Assembly (NCBI RefSeq): GCF_014118685.1
Contig: NZ_JACFAK010000006.1
Coordinates: 105,384 to 169,383, forward strand
Direction of reading: 5' to 3'
DNA: 64,000 nt
Origin: Flaviflexus huanghaiensis
Lineage (GTDB): Bacteria > Actinomycetota > Actinomycetes > Actinomycetales > Actinomycetaceae
The position numbers and the translations under genes are program-made. Each line of letters opens with the position of its first letter. The stretch's first letter is position 1. Shown here piece after piece: positions 10,127 through 18,443 of this stretch. The notes beneath the pieces are model-generated. The model was not told where the DNA came from. It worked only from the letters and a program-made list of their open reading frames with translations, and made no database searches.

Positions 10127-11032
10127 TTAGCCCCTCATAGCCACCCCCTCACGCCAGTAACCCATGAACGCGACCCTGCGCCGGTCGATGCCAACGTCGC
10201 GGACGAGGTGACGCCGAAGGCCTGTGACAACGCTACTCTCGCCAGCGATCCAGCAGTACGGCCACGCCTCCGACGTTGCGCTCGGGCCCGGCGTCGGAGC
10301 GCCGGAGGCGGAGTGGGTAGGTGTCTCCCAGATGAGCTCATCGGACGTCGCGGGCTCGTGTGTTGTCATATGCCAGCCGAGCGCTGGTCCGAGTAGCGCG
10401 CCCCTGGGCGCACCATCGCGTGGGAGCCACCGCACGTCGATCGTGCTGGGACCGTCAATCGTCAGCCGGTCCTCGGATGTCGGAACTTCGATGAATGCCT
10501 GCCCGGAGAGCGAGGTCCCCTCGTCCTCGAGATCTTCGAGGATCCGAGCGATCGCAGGCGCCGCGGTCTCGTCGCCGAGGAGGATGACCTCACGTGCTCC
10601 GGCGGGATCGAATTCGATTCCTCCCGACGCAGGCCCCTGGGACGGGATGACAATGAGTAGCTAATCTCCGGGCCTCGCTGTGGCCGCCCACTCCCCCGCC
10701 GGGCCGCAGACATCACCGTGCATGACAACATCGACAGCCAGATGCAGGCCGTCGCTGCGTCGCGTCAGGCTTCGTATCGAGTAGGTCCTCATGCTCCCGC
10801 GCTTATCCTCAGGAAGGGCGAGCCATTCTCTGTACCACTCGGGGTCCGATCCGAGGATGGGGAGTTGCCCGGAGTGCGGCGGGACAATGAGCTTGATCCG
10901 TTGATCATAGATCGGGTAATCGATCATGAGTGAGTCGACGTCTGGCCCCGTGAAAACGATTCGGCGGAAGTGGGGGCTGAGATCGATGACAGCGTCAACC
11001 GTTGCGCGGATCGGAACATACATGGTGGTCAC
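10127..11032 (-). pseudogene. Siderophore-interacting protein (flavin-dependent ferric reductase), split by an amber codon
   Basis: The ViuB/SIP-family reductase would release iron from imported ferric siderophore in the cytoplasm. The N-terminal part (123 residues) has the FAD-binding motif RTYSIR. The frame then meets TAG at 10661-10663 where family members have Glu in a GDE-L-L segment. The same frame continues without any shift for another 177 codons, including the NAD-binding DETAAPAIARIL, and ends at 10127. A single G-to-T change of GAG explains it, so this is a recent nonsense mutation, a sequencing error or a readthrough site. The GTG start overlaps the ATPase stop (GTGA). Confidence 0.88.
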
Positions 11033-11829
11033 GCGTCCTTCACGTGGTGGCGGCCTACCGGCATAACGAGTGGAGTGCCGGAGACAGGGTCGAGGTGGAT
11101 CTGACTGCGGATGCCGAACACCTCCTCAATGTGTTCGGGGGTGACAACCTCGTACGGTGCACCGTGGACGTGGATAGCGCCGTCCTTCATCGCGACGAGA
11201 TAGTCCGAGTACCGGGCGGCAAGATTGATGTCGTGGAGGACCATGACGATCGTCGTGCCCTGCTCCCGGTTGAGATCGGTGAGCAGATCGAGGATTTCGA
11301 GCTGGTTAGCGATATCGAGGAACGTTGTCGGCTCATCGAGCAGGAGAACGTCCGTTTGCTGCGCCAACGACATGGCGATCCACACCCGTTGGCGCTGCCC
11401 GCCTGATAGTTCATCGACCGCGCGCTCCGCGAGATCGGACGTGTTCGTCACTTCGAGTGCACGAGCAACCACCTCGTAGTCGCGGGCCGACCAGCGTCCC
11501 ATGAGGCCCTGATGGGGGTGGCGGCCGCGGCCGACGAGATCAGCGACAACGATGCCCTCTGGCGCGACCGGCGATTGCGGGAGCAACCCGAGGATTCGAG
11601 CGAGCTGTTTTGCAGACCGGGAGGAAAGGAGTGAACCGTCAAGGAGGACCTCGCCGTTGGCGGGCGTGAGTAGCCGGGAGAACGCTCGGAGCAAAGTCGA
11701 CTTGCCGCACCCGTTCGGGCCGACGATCGACGTGATAACGCCGGGTGGCACGGTGAGATCCATGCCGGTGATGACAGTCCGCTCCCCGTATCCGAGAGAG
11801 ACATCCTTCGCAGCTAAAACGCGGTTCAT
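11029..11829 (-). CDS. Iron-siderophore ABC transporter, ATP-binding protein
   Basis: FecE/FepC-type ATPase that powers ferric siderophore import. In 266 residues it has Walker A GPNGCGKST, signature LSGGQRQRV, Walker B VLLLDEPTTFLD and the switch His in VLHDINLAARYSD. The ATG at 11829 overlaps the preceding permease stop (ATGA). The frame is open further upstream but only inside the permease gene. Confidence 0.95.
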   Translation of the reverse strand: MNRVLAAKDVSLGYGERTVITGMDLTVPPGVITSIVGPNGCGKSTLLRAFSRLLTPANGEVLLDGSLLSSRSAKQLARILGLLPQSPVAPEGIVVADLVGRGRHPHQGLMGRWSARDYEVVARALEVTNTSDLAERAVDELSGGQRQRVWIAMSLAQQTDVLLLDEPTTFLDIANQLEILDLLTDLNREQGTTIVMVLHDINLAARYSDYLVAMKDGAIHVHGAPYEVVTPEHIEEVFGIRSQIHLDPVSGTPLVMPVGRHHVKDA

Positions 11830-12920
11830 AGAGTGCTCCGATTCGAACGGACGAGGAGATAGATAAGGAAGGGCGCGCCGAGCGCGCCGGTGATGACGCC
11901 GACCGGATAACGCGTACCGAGTGCGTACTGGCCGACAAGATCCGACAGGAGAATGATGAGCGCTCCGGTGAGCGCCGAGGGAACGATGAGGGGACCGCCG
12001 GGCCCCACAATGCGAGCAGCAATGGGTCCGGAAAGAAACGCGACGAAGGCAACGGGACCGCACGCCGCCGTCGCGACAGCGATGAGGATGACCGAGCAGA
12101 TGATGAGGCTCACTCTGGCGAGAGTGACCCGGGCCCCGAGCGCCGTCGCACTGTCGTCACCCAGCCGCAGGAGGTCGAGGCTACGACTGAACGCGAGCAT
12201 GGTCGGCATGAGGGCAGAAACAACAACGAGAAGAGGGAGTGTGCGCTCCCACGTTGCGGCGTTGAGTGACCCGGTGAGCCACCGTGTCGCGCTCGGCAGG
12301 TCCCACGTGCTCGCCTGTGACAGGGCGTAGGTGACGACAGAGTGGAGCATGGCGGCCACTCCGATACCGATGAGGATGAGGCGCGTGCCGACGAATCCGT
12401 CCTTGTAGGAGAGGAGGTAGATGGCGAGGGCAACAAGAAGGGAGGCGATAAGGGCAACGATGGAGACCTGCGACTGGCTCATCCCGAAGATGACGATGCC
12501 GATAACGCCAGCCGCCGAGGCTCCGGCCGAGATCCCGATAATGTCCGGTGATGCGAGCTGATTGCGGAGCATCGTCTGGAAGGTCACCCCTGCCGCGCCG
12601 AAGGCAAAGCCCGCGAGAAGTCCCATCGTCGCCCGAGGCAAGCGGAGCTCGCCAACGCTGTAGCTGGCACCGGGGACCTGCTCACCGCGGATGACTCGCA
12701 CGATCTCGGCGGGGCTGTAAACGTTCTCGCCCCACATGAGACTGACGATGTAGACGGCGGCGACGGCAACGATGAGGAAGGCGACAATGAGGGTGCGGCG
12801 GCGCCTACGAGAACGGCGGGCGGATCTGAGTGCCGCTGCGGGCGTCGACAGCGGACCATTGGCCACTGTGCTCGGCGTGGGAACATCCTTCACATCGATG
12901 TCGCTTGTTCGCAGGGTCAT
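11826..12920 (-). CDS. FecCD-family siderophore ABC permease (second subunit)
   Basis: Inner-membrane permease of the BtuC/FecCD family, 364 residues with about nine to ten membrane helices. The first 40 residues are cytoplasmic and Arg-rich (RSARRSRRRRRT). Family signatures include LRLPRATMGLLAGFAFGAAG near residue 92, GVTFQTMLRNQLASPDIIG and the C-terminal RYPVGVITGALGAPFLIYLL. It forms a heterodimer with the other permease encoded just upstream, with which it shares an ATGA overlap. Confidence 0.95.
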   Translation of the reverse strand: MTLRTSDIDVKDVPTPSTVANGPLSTPAAALRSARRSRRRRRTLIVAFLIVAVAAVYIVSLMWGENVYSPAEIVRVIRGEQVPGASYSVGELRLPRATMGLLAGFAFGAAGVTFQTMLRNQLASPDIIGISAGASAAGVIGIVIFGMSQSQVSIVALIASLLVALAIYLLSYKDGFVGTRLILIGIGVAAMLHSVVTYALSQASTWDLPSATRWLTGSLNAATWERTLPLLVVVSALMPTMLAFSRSLDLLRLGDDSATALGARVTLARVSLIICSVILIAVATAACGPVAFVAFLSGPIAARIVGPGGPLIVPSALTGALIILLSDLVGQYALGTRYPVGVITGALGAPFLIYLLVRSNRSTL

Positions 12921-13945
12921 AGCTCTCTCACCCGCTGACGTCTCACGATCCAGATGAAGAAGGGGGCGCCGATGATCGGCATGATGATCCCAACCGCGAT
13001 CTCACTCGGCCTCGTCATCACACCTCCAAGAGTGTCCGCGCTGACGAGGAGGGCCGCGCCGGCAAGCGCGGAGAACGGAATGAGCCAGCGGTGATCCGTG
13101 CCGACGAGCAGCCGGCACATGTGCGGAACGATGAGTCCGACGAAGGCGATCGGCCCAGCAAGAGCTGTGGCGACACCGCACAGGATGACGGCGCCAATCG
13201 AGCTGACGATCCGGGTGCGAAGCACCCGTTCACCGAGACCTGACGCCATCTCATCGCCAAGGGCAAGCGCGTTCATTCCCCTGGCCATGAGTAGACAGAT
13301 GATGGCTCCCACGGCAAGGAGCGGAGCCCCCAGGGCCAGCCTGTCCCATGACACACCTGCAACACCACCAATCTGCCAGTGCCGGTAGCTGTCCATGACG
13401 TCGATGCGGGGAAGAAGAACCGCCGAGACGAGTGCCGAGAGTGCGGCTGAGGTGGCCGCCCCGGCGAGTGCCAGCTTGAGCGGTGTCGCCCCTGCCCTGC
13501 CGAGAGAGCCAACAACGTAGACAAAAACGGACGCTGCCGCGGCGCCGATGATGGCGAGGACCATGATGGTGACCGGGTTGACGACACCGAAGAAGGTCAT
13601 ACCCACGACAACAGCGAGCGAGGCTCCCGACAGGACACCGAAGATCCCGGGGTCGGCAAGGGGGTTGCGGGTGACCGCCTGCATCGTTGTCCCCGCGACG
13701 GCCAACGCGGCACCGACGGCGATGCCAAGAACGGTGCGGGGAAAGCGGGCCGCGGCGGCTGCCTGCTCAGCTGTCTCCGTTGATCCCAGCAAACCCGCCA
13801 TAGCATCCGACGCCGAGATCGATCGAACGCCGAACATAATCGAGCCGATGAAGGCGAGGGCGAGCAGGGCGAGGAGCAGGGCGAGCGATCGAGATCGGCC
13901 GCTCGCCCTGCTCCGACCGCGGGCAACCGCTGTCGGCTCGGTCAT
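12917..13945 (-). CDS. FecCD-family siderophore ABC permease (first subunit)
   Basis: Membrane permease of 342 residues. Signatures: RFPRTVLGIAVGAALAVAGT, TMQAVTRNPLADPGIFGV and the C-terminal PSEIAVGIIMPIIGAPFFIW. The ATG at 13945 begins MTEPTAVARG four nt after the binding-protein stop; a TTG 12 nt upstream in the same frame is an alternative. It is the partner of the next permease in the operon. Confidence 0.94.
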   Translation of the reverse strand: MTEPTAVARGRSRASGRSRSLALLLALLALAFIGSIMFGVRSISASDAMAGLLGSTETAEQAAAAARFPRTVLGIAVGAALAVAGTTMQAVTRNPLADPGIFGVLSGASLAVVVGMTFFGVVNPVTIMVLAIIGAAAASVFVYVVGSLGRAGATPLKLALAGAATSAALSALVSAVLLPRIDVMDSYRHWQIGGVAGVSWDRLALGAPLLAVGAIICLLMARGMNALALGDEMASGLGERVLRTRIVSSIGAVILCGVATALAGPIAFVGLIVPHMCRLLVGTDHRWLIPFSALAGAALLVSADTLGGVMTRPSEIAVGIIMPIIGAPFFIWIVRRQRVREL

Positions 13946-13949
13946 GATG

Positions 13950-15005
13950 TCAGCCAAGCGCGTCCTCGAGGAGTGCGAAGTAGTCGCTGATCCCCCAGCT
14001 GACGGACAGTGGCGACGGATTGGCAGCCGCTGCGAGCGGTCCGTTTCCGAGGAAGGCGACTCGGCCATCGGCGATGGCGGGAATGCGGGAGAGCAAAGGA
14101 TCTGCCTGCCACGCCTCGAGGCTGGCCGCGTTCTCCGCCTCGTCGTCCGAGCCGTAGGTGATGAAGAGGTCGACGTCCTCAAACGCCTCGGGATTCTCTG
14201 CCGAAATCTCGACGTAGAACGACTCGGAATCGGCATTCTCCGCCAAGATGTCGGCCTCTTCGAAGCCGTTGTCGAGGAGGAACCCGGCGCGGGGATCGAG
14301 GGGGGTGTAGAAGCCGATCTTCGACGTGTCTGAGCCGTCGATAAACATGAAGAGCGGCACCGTGCCCTCGAGCATCGGATGCTCGGAGCTCGCCGCATCA
14401 ATGTCGGCCTGGATGGTGTCGATAAGGTCCTCGCCCTCATCGACCATGCCGAGTGCCGTGGAGTTCATTGAAATCATCTCGTTGAGTGAGGTCCCCCACG
14501 CGACATCGGGGTAGGCGACGACCGGTGCGATCTTGCTGAGCTGGTCGTAGTCATCCTGGGTCAGGCCCGAGTAGGACGCAAGAATGACATCGGGAGTCGT
14601 GTTGTTGACCGAATCGAAGGGAATCGAATCGGTCGCGTCGAAGAGGACGGGAGATTCAGCGTCGAGCTCCGCGAGCCGTTCGTCGACCCAGGGCAGGATG
14701 CCATCACCATCGTCGTCGCCCCATGTCGCCTTCTCCATGCCGACCGGGACGATGCCGAGAGCCAGCGGCACCTCGTGGTTGCTCCACGCCACCGTTGCCA
14801 CACGCTCGGGTTTCTCCTCAATGACGGTCTCACCGAAGGCGTGGCTGATCGTCACCGGAAAACCATCGGCGTCGGCCGCGTTCTCGTCAGTCGTTGTGTC
14901 TACAGCAGAACCCTCCTCGGATGGCCCGCCATCGTCAGAGCAGGCGGCGAGGGTGGTGGAGAGCGCTGCAGCGGCAAGAACTGCAGCAAATCGGCGAGAA
15001 GTCAT
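13950..15005 (-). CDS. Iron-siderophore ABC transporter substrate-binding lipoprotein
   Basis: FepB/FhuD-type binding protein of 351 residues anchored outside the cell. MTSRRFAAVLAAAALSTT followed by the lipobox LAAC gives a lipoprotein signal peptide with Cys near residue 22. The mature part has the periplasmic binding (PF01497) start ERVATVAWSNHEVPLALG and the helical backbone. A GGGAG ribosome site is 5 nt from the ATG at 15005. It is first in a five-gene operon ending in the broken reductase. An IdeR-like box lies 67 nt upstream. Confidence 0.94.
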   Translation of the reverse strand: MTSRRFAAVLAAAALSTTLAACSDDGGPSEEGSAVDTTTDENAADADGFPVTISHAFGETVIEEKPERVATVAWSNHEVPLALGIVPVGMEKATWGDDDGDGILPWVDERLAELDAESPVLFDATDSIPFDSVNNTTPDVILASYSGLTQDDYDQLSKIAPVVAYPDVAWGTSLNEMISMNSTALGMVDEGEDLIDTIQADIDAASSEHPMLEGTVPLFMFIDGSDTSKIGFYTPLDPRAGFLLDNGFEEADILAENADSESFYVEISAENPEAFEDVDLFITYGSDDEAENAASLEAWQADPLLSRIPAIADGRVAFLGNGPLAAAANPSPLSVSWGISDYFALLEDALG

Positions 15006-15071
15006 GGGTGCTCCCAAATCGGAATTCAGCACGCTGGCCACAAAGATCCGCTACCCAGCGCGGGCCACCAT

Positions 15072-15090
15072 TTAGGTAAGGCAGGCCTAA
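15072..15090. promoter_or_regulatory. IdeR/DtxR-type iron box
   Basis: The 19-bp sequence TTAGGTAAGGCAGGCCTAA matches the DtxR/IdeR consensus TTAGGTTAGGCTAACCTAA at 15 of 19 positions. It lies upstream of the siderophore uptake operon in an AT-rich promoter region, so the operon should be repressed when iron is sufficient. Confidence 0.85.
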
Positions 15091-15209
15091 CTTTACATAA
15101 AATTACGCAACACACATAGGACGTAATTCCGTGGCAGTGCGTTGAACCCGTGAGGATCGCAGGACCGCGCTGGGCGGCTCACGCGTCCGGGAGAGGTCAC
15201 GCGCCGGCG

Positions 15210-15716
15210 CTAGTCCTGGTCCTCGTAAGTCAGCAGGTGGCCAAGGCCCCGGATCGCGACAACCGGATGACCCGGGTAAGTGTTCATGAGCACGTCCGCC
15301 ATCCTCGCCAGGTCCTCCCGCAAACGCGACGTGCCGACGTGTGAATCGACGCCAGCGGCAGCAACATCTCCGGTGATGATGACCCCGGGCCTGCCCCCGA
15401 AGCGAGCGTCAAGCCCCCGCCTAATAGCACGGGCACTCGAGACCGGGTTCTCGGGCGGAAGAACAGCGATGCCACGGGGCGTGCGGCCAGCGCTCAGCAC
15501 GCCCGACGTGCCAGCCTTAACCATGCGCCCCTCGCATATGGCGACGAGCTTGCGAGCGATAACGATGATGTCACCGCGAACGATCCCAAGCCTTCCATCT
15601 GGCCAGACGAGTTCGTTGAGCGCAGGCGCTATGAGGGCAGAAACATCATCGTTCATCGTGGCCTGCGGTATGCCAGGGACTGCGACAGCGAGCAGTGACG
15701 TGTGTGGTGCATGCAT
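15210..15716 (-). CDS. Short CofE-like protein (F420-0:gamma-glutamyl ligase-related)
   Basis: A 168-residue protein resembling the CofE/FbiB ligase domain: RGDIIVIARKLVAICEGRMV matches the N-terminal strand-helix, and LPPENPVSSARAIRRGLDAR with GVIITGD matches the central part of that fold. Full CofE proteins are about 250 residues. Here the segment between the two blocks is short and the C-terminal region with metal ligands is missing, so ligase activity is doubtful. It could be a reduced or degenerate homologue. No other F420 gene is visible. It is divergent from valS; the start could also be the ATG of MNDDVSAL. Confidence 0.5.
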   Translation of the reverse strand: MHAPHTSLLAVAVPGIPQATMNDDVSALIAPALNELVWPDGRLGIVRGDIIVIARKLVAICEGRMVKAGTSGVLSAGRTPRGIAVLPPENPVSSARAIRRGLDARFGGRPGVIITGDVAAAGVDSHVGTSRLREDLARMADVLMNTYPGHPVVAIRGLGHLLTYEDQD

Positions 15717-15776
15717 CTGTTCATCGTGACATAGCGTGCGCGAAGGGTACCGCCCGTTTATGGAACAATTGGCCTC

Positions 15777-18413
15777 ATGACTGAGAACGCTTCTATCGTC
15801 GCCGCGGTGAATGCTCCCGACAGGGTGAGCCTGGACGGACTGGAGACCAAGTGGGGTGCCGCGTGGGAGGAGAACGGGACGTACACGTACGAGCCAACCT
15901 CCCGGGACAACACCTACTCGATTGACACTCCCCCGCCCACGGTATCGGGTTCACTCCACGTGGGGCACGTTTTCTCCTACACCCACACGGACATCATCGC
16001 CCGGTACAAGCGAATGACAGGCAAGCACGTTTTCTACCCGATGGGCTGGGACGACAACGGTCTGCCGACCGAGCGTCGCGTCCAGAACTACTACGGCGTC
16101 CGCTGTGACCCGTCGCTGCCATACGATGTCGACTTCGTACCTCCGCACGATGGCGGCGATGGCAAGTCGATCAAGTACGCGGACCAGAAACCGATCTCGA
16201 GGCGCAACTTCATCGAGCTGTGCTGGCAACTGACAGCGGAGGATGAGGAGCAGTTCGAGCATCTGTGGCGCACTCTCGGCCTATCAGTCGACTGGAAGCA
16301 GAACTATCAGACCATCGGCCCGAAGGCTCAGAAAGTTGCCCAGGCCGCGTTCCTTCGTAACCTCGCCCGTGGTGAGGCCTACCAGGCGCAGGCACCCGGC
16401 CTGTGGGACGTGACGTTCCAGACCGCTGTTGCCCAAGCCGAGCTCGAGGCGCGCGAGTACCCGGGCGCCTACCATAAGATCGCCTTCCACGGCACGGACG
16501 AGGACGTCGTCATCGAGACGACCCGGCCCGAACTCCTTCCCGCCTGCGTCGCACTTATCGCCCACCCGGACGATGAGCGGTACCAGCACCTGTTCGGCAC
16601 GACCGTCACCTCGCCCGTTTTCGGGGTCGAGTTGCCGGTCCTTGCGCACTCGGCCGCCGAGAAGGACAAGGGCGCCGGCATCGCCATGTGCTGTACGTTC
16701 GGTGATCTCACTGACGTGCAGTGGTGGCGTGAGCTGTCTTTACCGCTCCGTCCCGTTCTCGGCAAGGACGGCCGCATTCTCCCCGAAACTCCGGAATGGA
16801 TCACCGCACCTGAGGGTGTCTCTCTCTATGAAGAGATGGCGGGGAAGACGATCTTCTCGTCCCGCAAGGCTGTTGTCGACAAGATGGCTGAGACTGGCGA
16901 CTTGATCGGCGAACCTGTCAACACTCAGCGCATGACGAACTTCTTCGAAAAGGGCGACAAACCGCTTGAGATCGTGACGTCACGCCAGTGGTACATCCGC
17001 AACGGCGGCCGCCCCTACACGGAGGCGAATGGCAAACAGTTGCAGGAGAACCTCCTTGAAGCCGGCAAGGAGCTTGAGTTCTATCCAGACTTCATGCGGG
17101 TCCGCTATGAGAACTGGACGCGGGGCCTCAACACCGATTGGCTCATCTCCCGCCAGCGCTTCTTCGGCGTTCCGCTTCCCGTCTGGTACGAGGTTAACGA
17201 GAATGGCGAACCCGACTACAGCCGGGTCATCACTCCGACCGAGGCTGAGCTCCCCGTTGACCCGTCAAGCGATGTCCCTGCGGGCTTCACGGAAGACCAG
17301 CGCGGTGTCGCCGGTGGTTTCGTCGGCGAAGTCGACATCATGGACACGTGGGCGACATCATCGATGAGCCCGCAGATCGCGACCGGCTGGCTGACCGACG
17401 AGACGCTGTTTAACGCGACGTACCCGATGGACTTGCGCCCCCAGGGCCAGGACATCATCCGGACGTGGCTCTTCTCCTCCATGGTCCGCGCCCATCTCGA
17501 GTTCGGCGGCCTGCCGTGGAAGAGCGCCGCGATCTCCGGCTGGATCCTCGATCCAGACCGCAAGAAGATGTCGAAGTCGAAGGGGAACGTCGTCACCCCC
17601 ATGGGGCTACTCGAGAAGCACTCCTCGGACGGAGTGCGCTACTGGGCGGCGTCCGCCCGACTCGGCACAGATGCGGCGTTCGAAGAGAACCAGATGAAGA
17701 TCGGCCGCCGCCTGGCCATCAAGCTCCTCAACGCATCGAAGTTCGCACTGACGATGGGTGGGGATACCGTCGAGTTCAACCCGGCGAAGATCAACCTCGA
17801 CATCGACCGCGCCATGGTCGCGACCGTCGCCCGCGTTGTTACCGAAGCGACCGACGCATTTGAGGCCTACGATCACACGCGAGCCCTCGAGGTCACCGAA
17901 TCCGCCTTCTGGTCGTTCTGTGACGACTATCTGGAGCTCGTCAAAGACCGCGCCTACAACCGAGACGGGCTGTTCACAACGCAACAGAGTGAGTCGGCCC
18001 GTGCCGCTCTCGCCCTCAGCGTCGACGCGTTCGTCCGCCTGCTCGCTCCGGTGCTCCCCTACGCCGCCGAAGAGGTCTGGTCCTGGTACGCGCAAGGTTC
18101 CGTCCACCGAGCATCCTGGCCGGTTGCCGACGACCTGAGCAAGGCGGCAGCGAATGCCGACGAGAGCCTTCTCGCGGTCGCGGGTGAAGCACTTGCCGCA
18201 CTTCGTCGCGTGAAGAGCGAGAACAAGGTGTCGCAGCGCACAACCTACGCGTCAGTAGCTATGATTGCTCCTGATGACCATCACGAGCAGATCAACGCGG
18301 TCCTGCCTGATCTTCGTCAGGCCGCACACGTACGAGGAACACTCGACATCGTTGCGGGCGATTCCATCGCTATCGCACAGTACGAGCTGGACCCCGCGCC
18401 CGCGAAGAATTAA
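15777..18413 (+). CDS. valS: Valyl-tRNA synthetase
   Basis: Class I synthetase for tRNA-Val, 878 residues. HIGH motif HVGH at 61-64, KMSKS at 597-601, an editing domain between them (IETTRPELLPA) and a C-terminal anticodon-binding helical domain. It lacks the C-terminal coiled-coil arm typical of most bacterial ValRS. The sequence GWDDNGLPTERRVQNYYGVR matches the form found in bifidobacteria and related actinobacteria. No T-box is seen upstream; AACAAT ending 7 nt before the ATG suggests a short or absent leader. Confidence 0.96.
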   Translation: MTENASIVAAVNAPDRVSLDGLETKWGAAWEENGTYTYEPTSRDNTYSIDTPPPTVSGSLHVGHVFSYTHTDIIARYKRMTGKHVFYPMGWDDNGLPTERRVQNYYGVRCDPSLPYDVDFVPPHDGGDGKSIKYADQKPISRRNFIELCWQLTAEDEEQFEHLWRTLGLSVDWKQNYQTIGPKAQKVAQAAFLRNLARGEAYQAQAPGLWDVTFQTAVAQAELEAREYPGAYHKIAFHGTDEDVVIETTRPELLPACVALIAHPDDERYQHLFGTTVTSPVFGVELPVLAHSAAEKDKGAGIAMCCTFGDLTDVQWWRELSLPLRPVLGKDGRILPETPEWITAPEGVSLYEEMAGKTIFSSRKAVVDKMAETGDLIGEPVNTQRMTNFFEKGDKPLEIVTSRQWYIRNGGRPYTEANGKQLQENLLEAGKELEFYPDFMRVRYENWTRGLNTDWLISRQRFFGVPLPVWYEVNENGEPDYSRVITPTEAELPVDPSSDVPAGFTEDQRGVAGGFVGEVDIMDTWATSSMSPQIATGWLTDETLFNATYPMDLRPQGQDIIRTWLFSSMVRAHLEFGGLPWKSAAISGWILDPDRKKMSKSKGNVVTPMGLLEKHSSDGVRYWAASARLGTDAAFEENQMKIGRRLAIKLLNASKFALTMGGDTVEFNPAKINLDIDRAMVATVARVVTEATDAFEAYDHTRALEVTESAFWSFCDDYLELVKDRAYNRDGLFTTQQSESARAALALSVDAFVRLLAPVLPYAAEEVWSWYAQGSVHRASWPVADDLSKAAANADESLLAVAGEALAALRRVKSENKVSQRTTYASVAMIAPDDHHEQINAVLPDLRQAAHVRGTLDIVAGDSIAIAQYELDPAPAKN

Positions 18414-18443
18414 GACCAGCCCTGACAGGGCGGGAAGGCAGCA

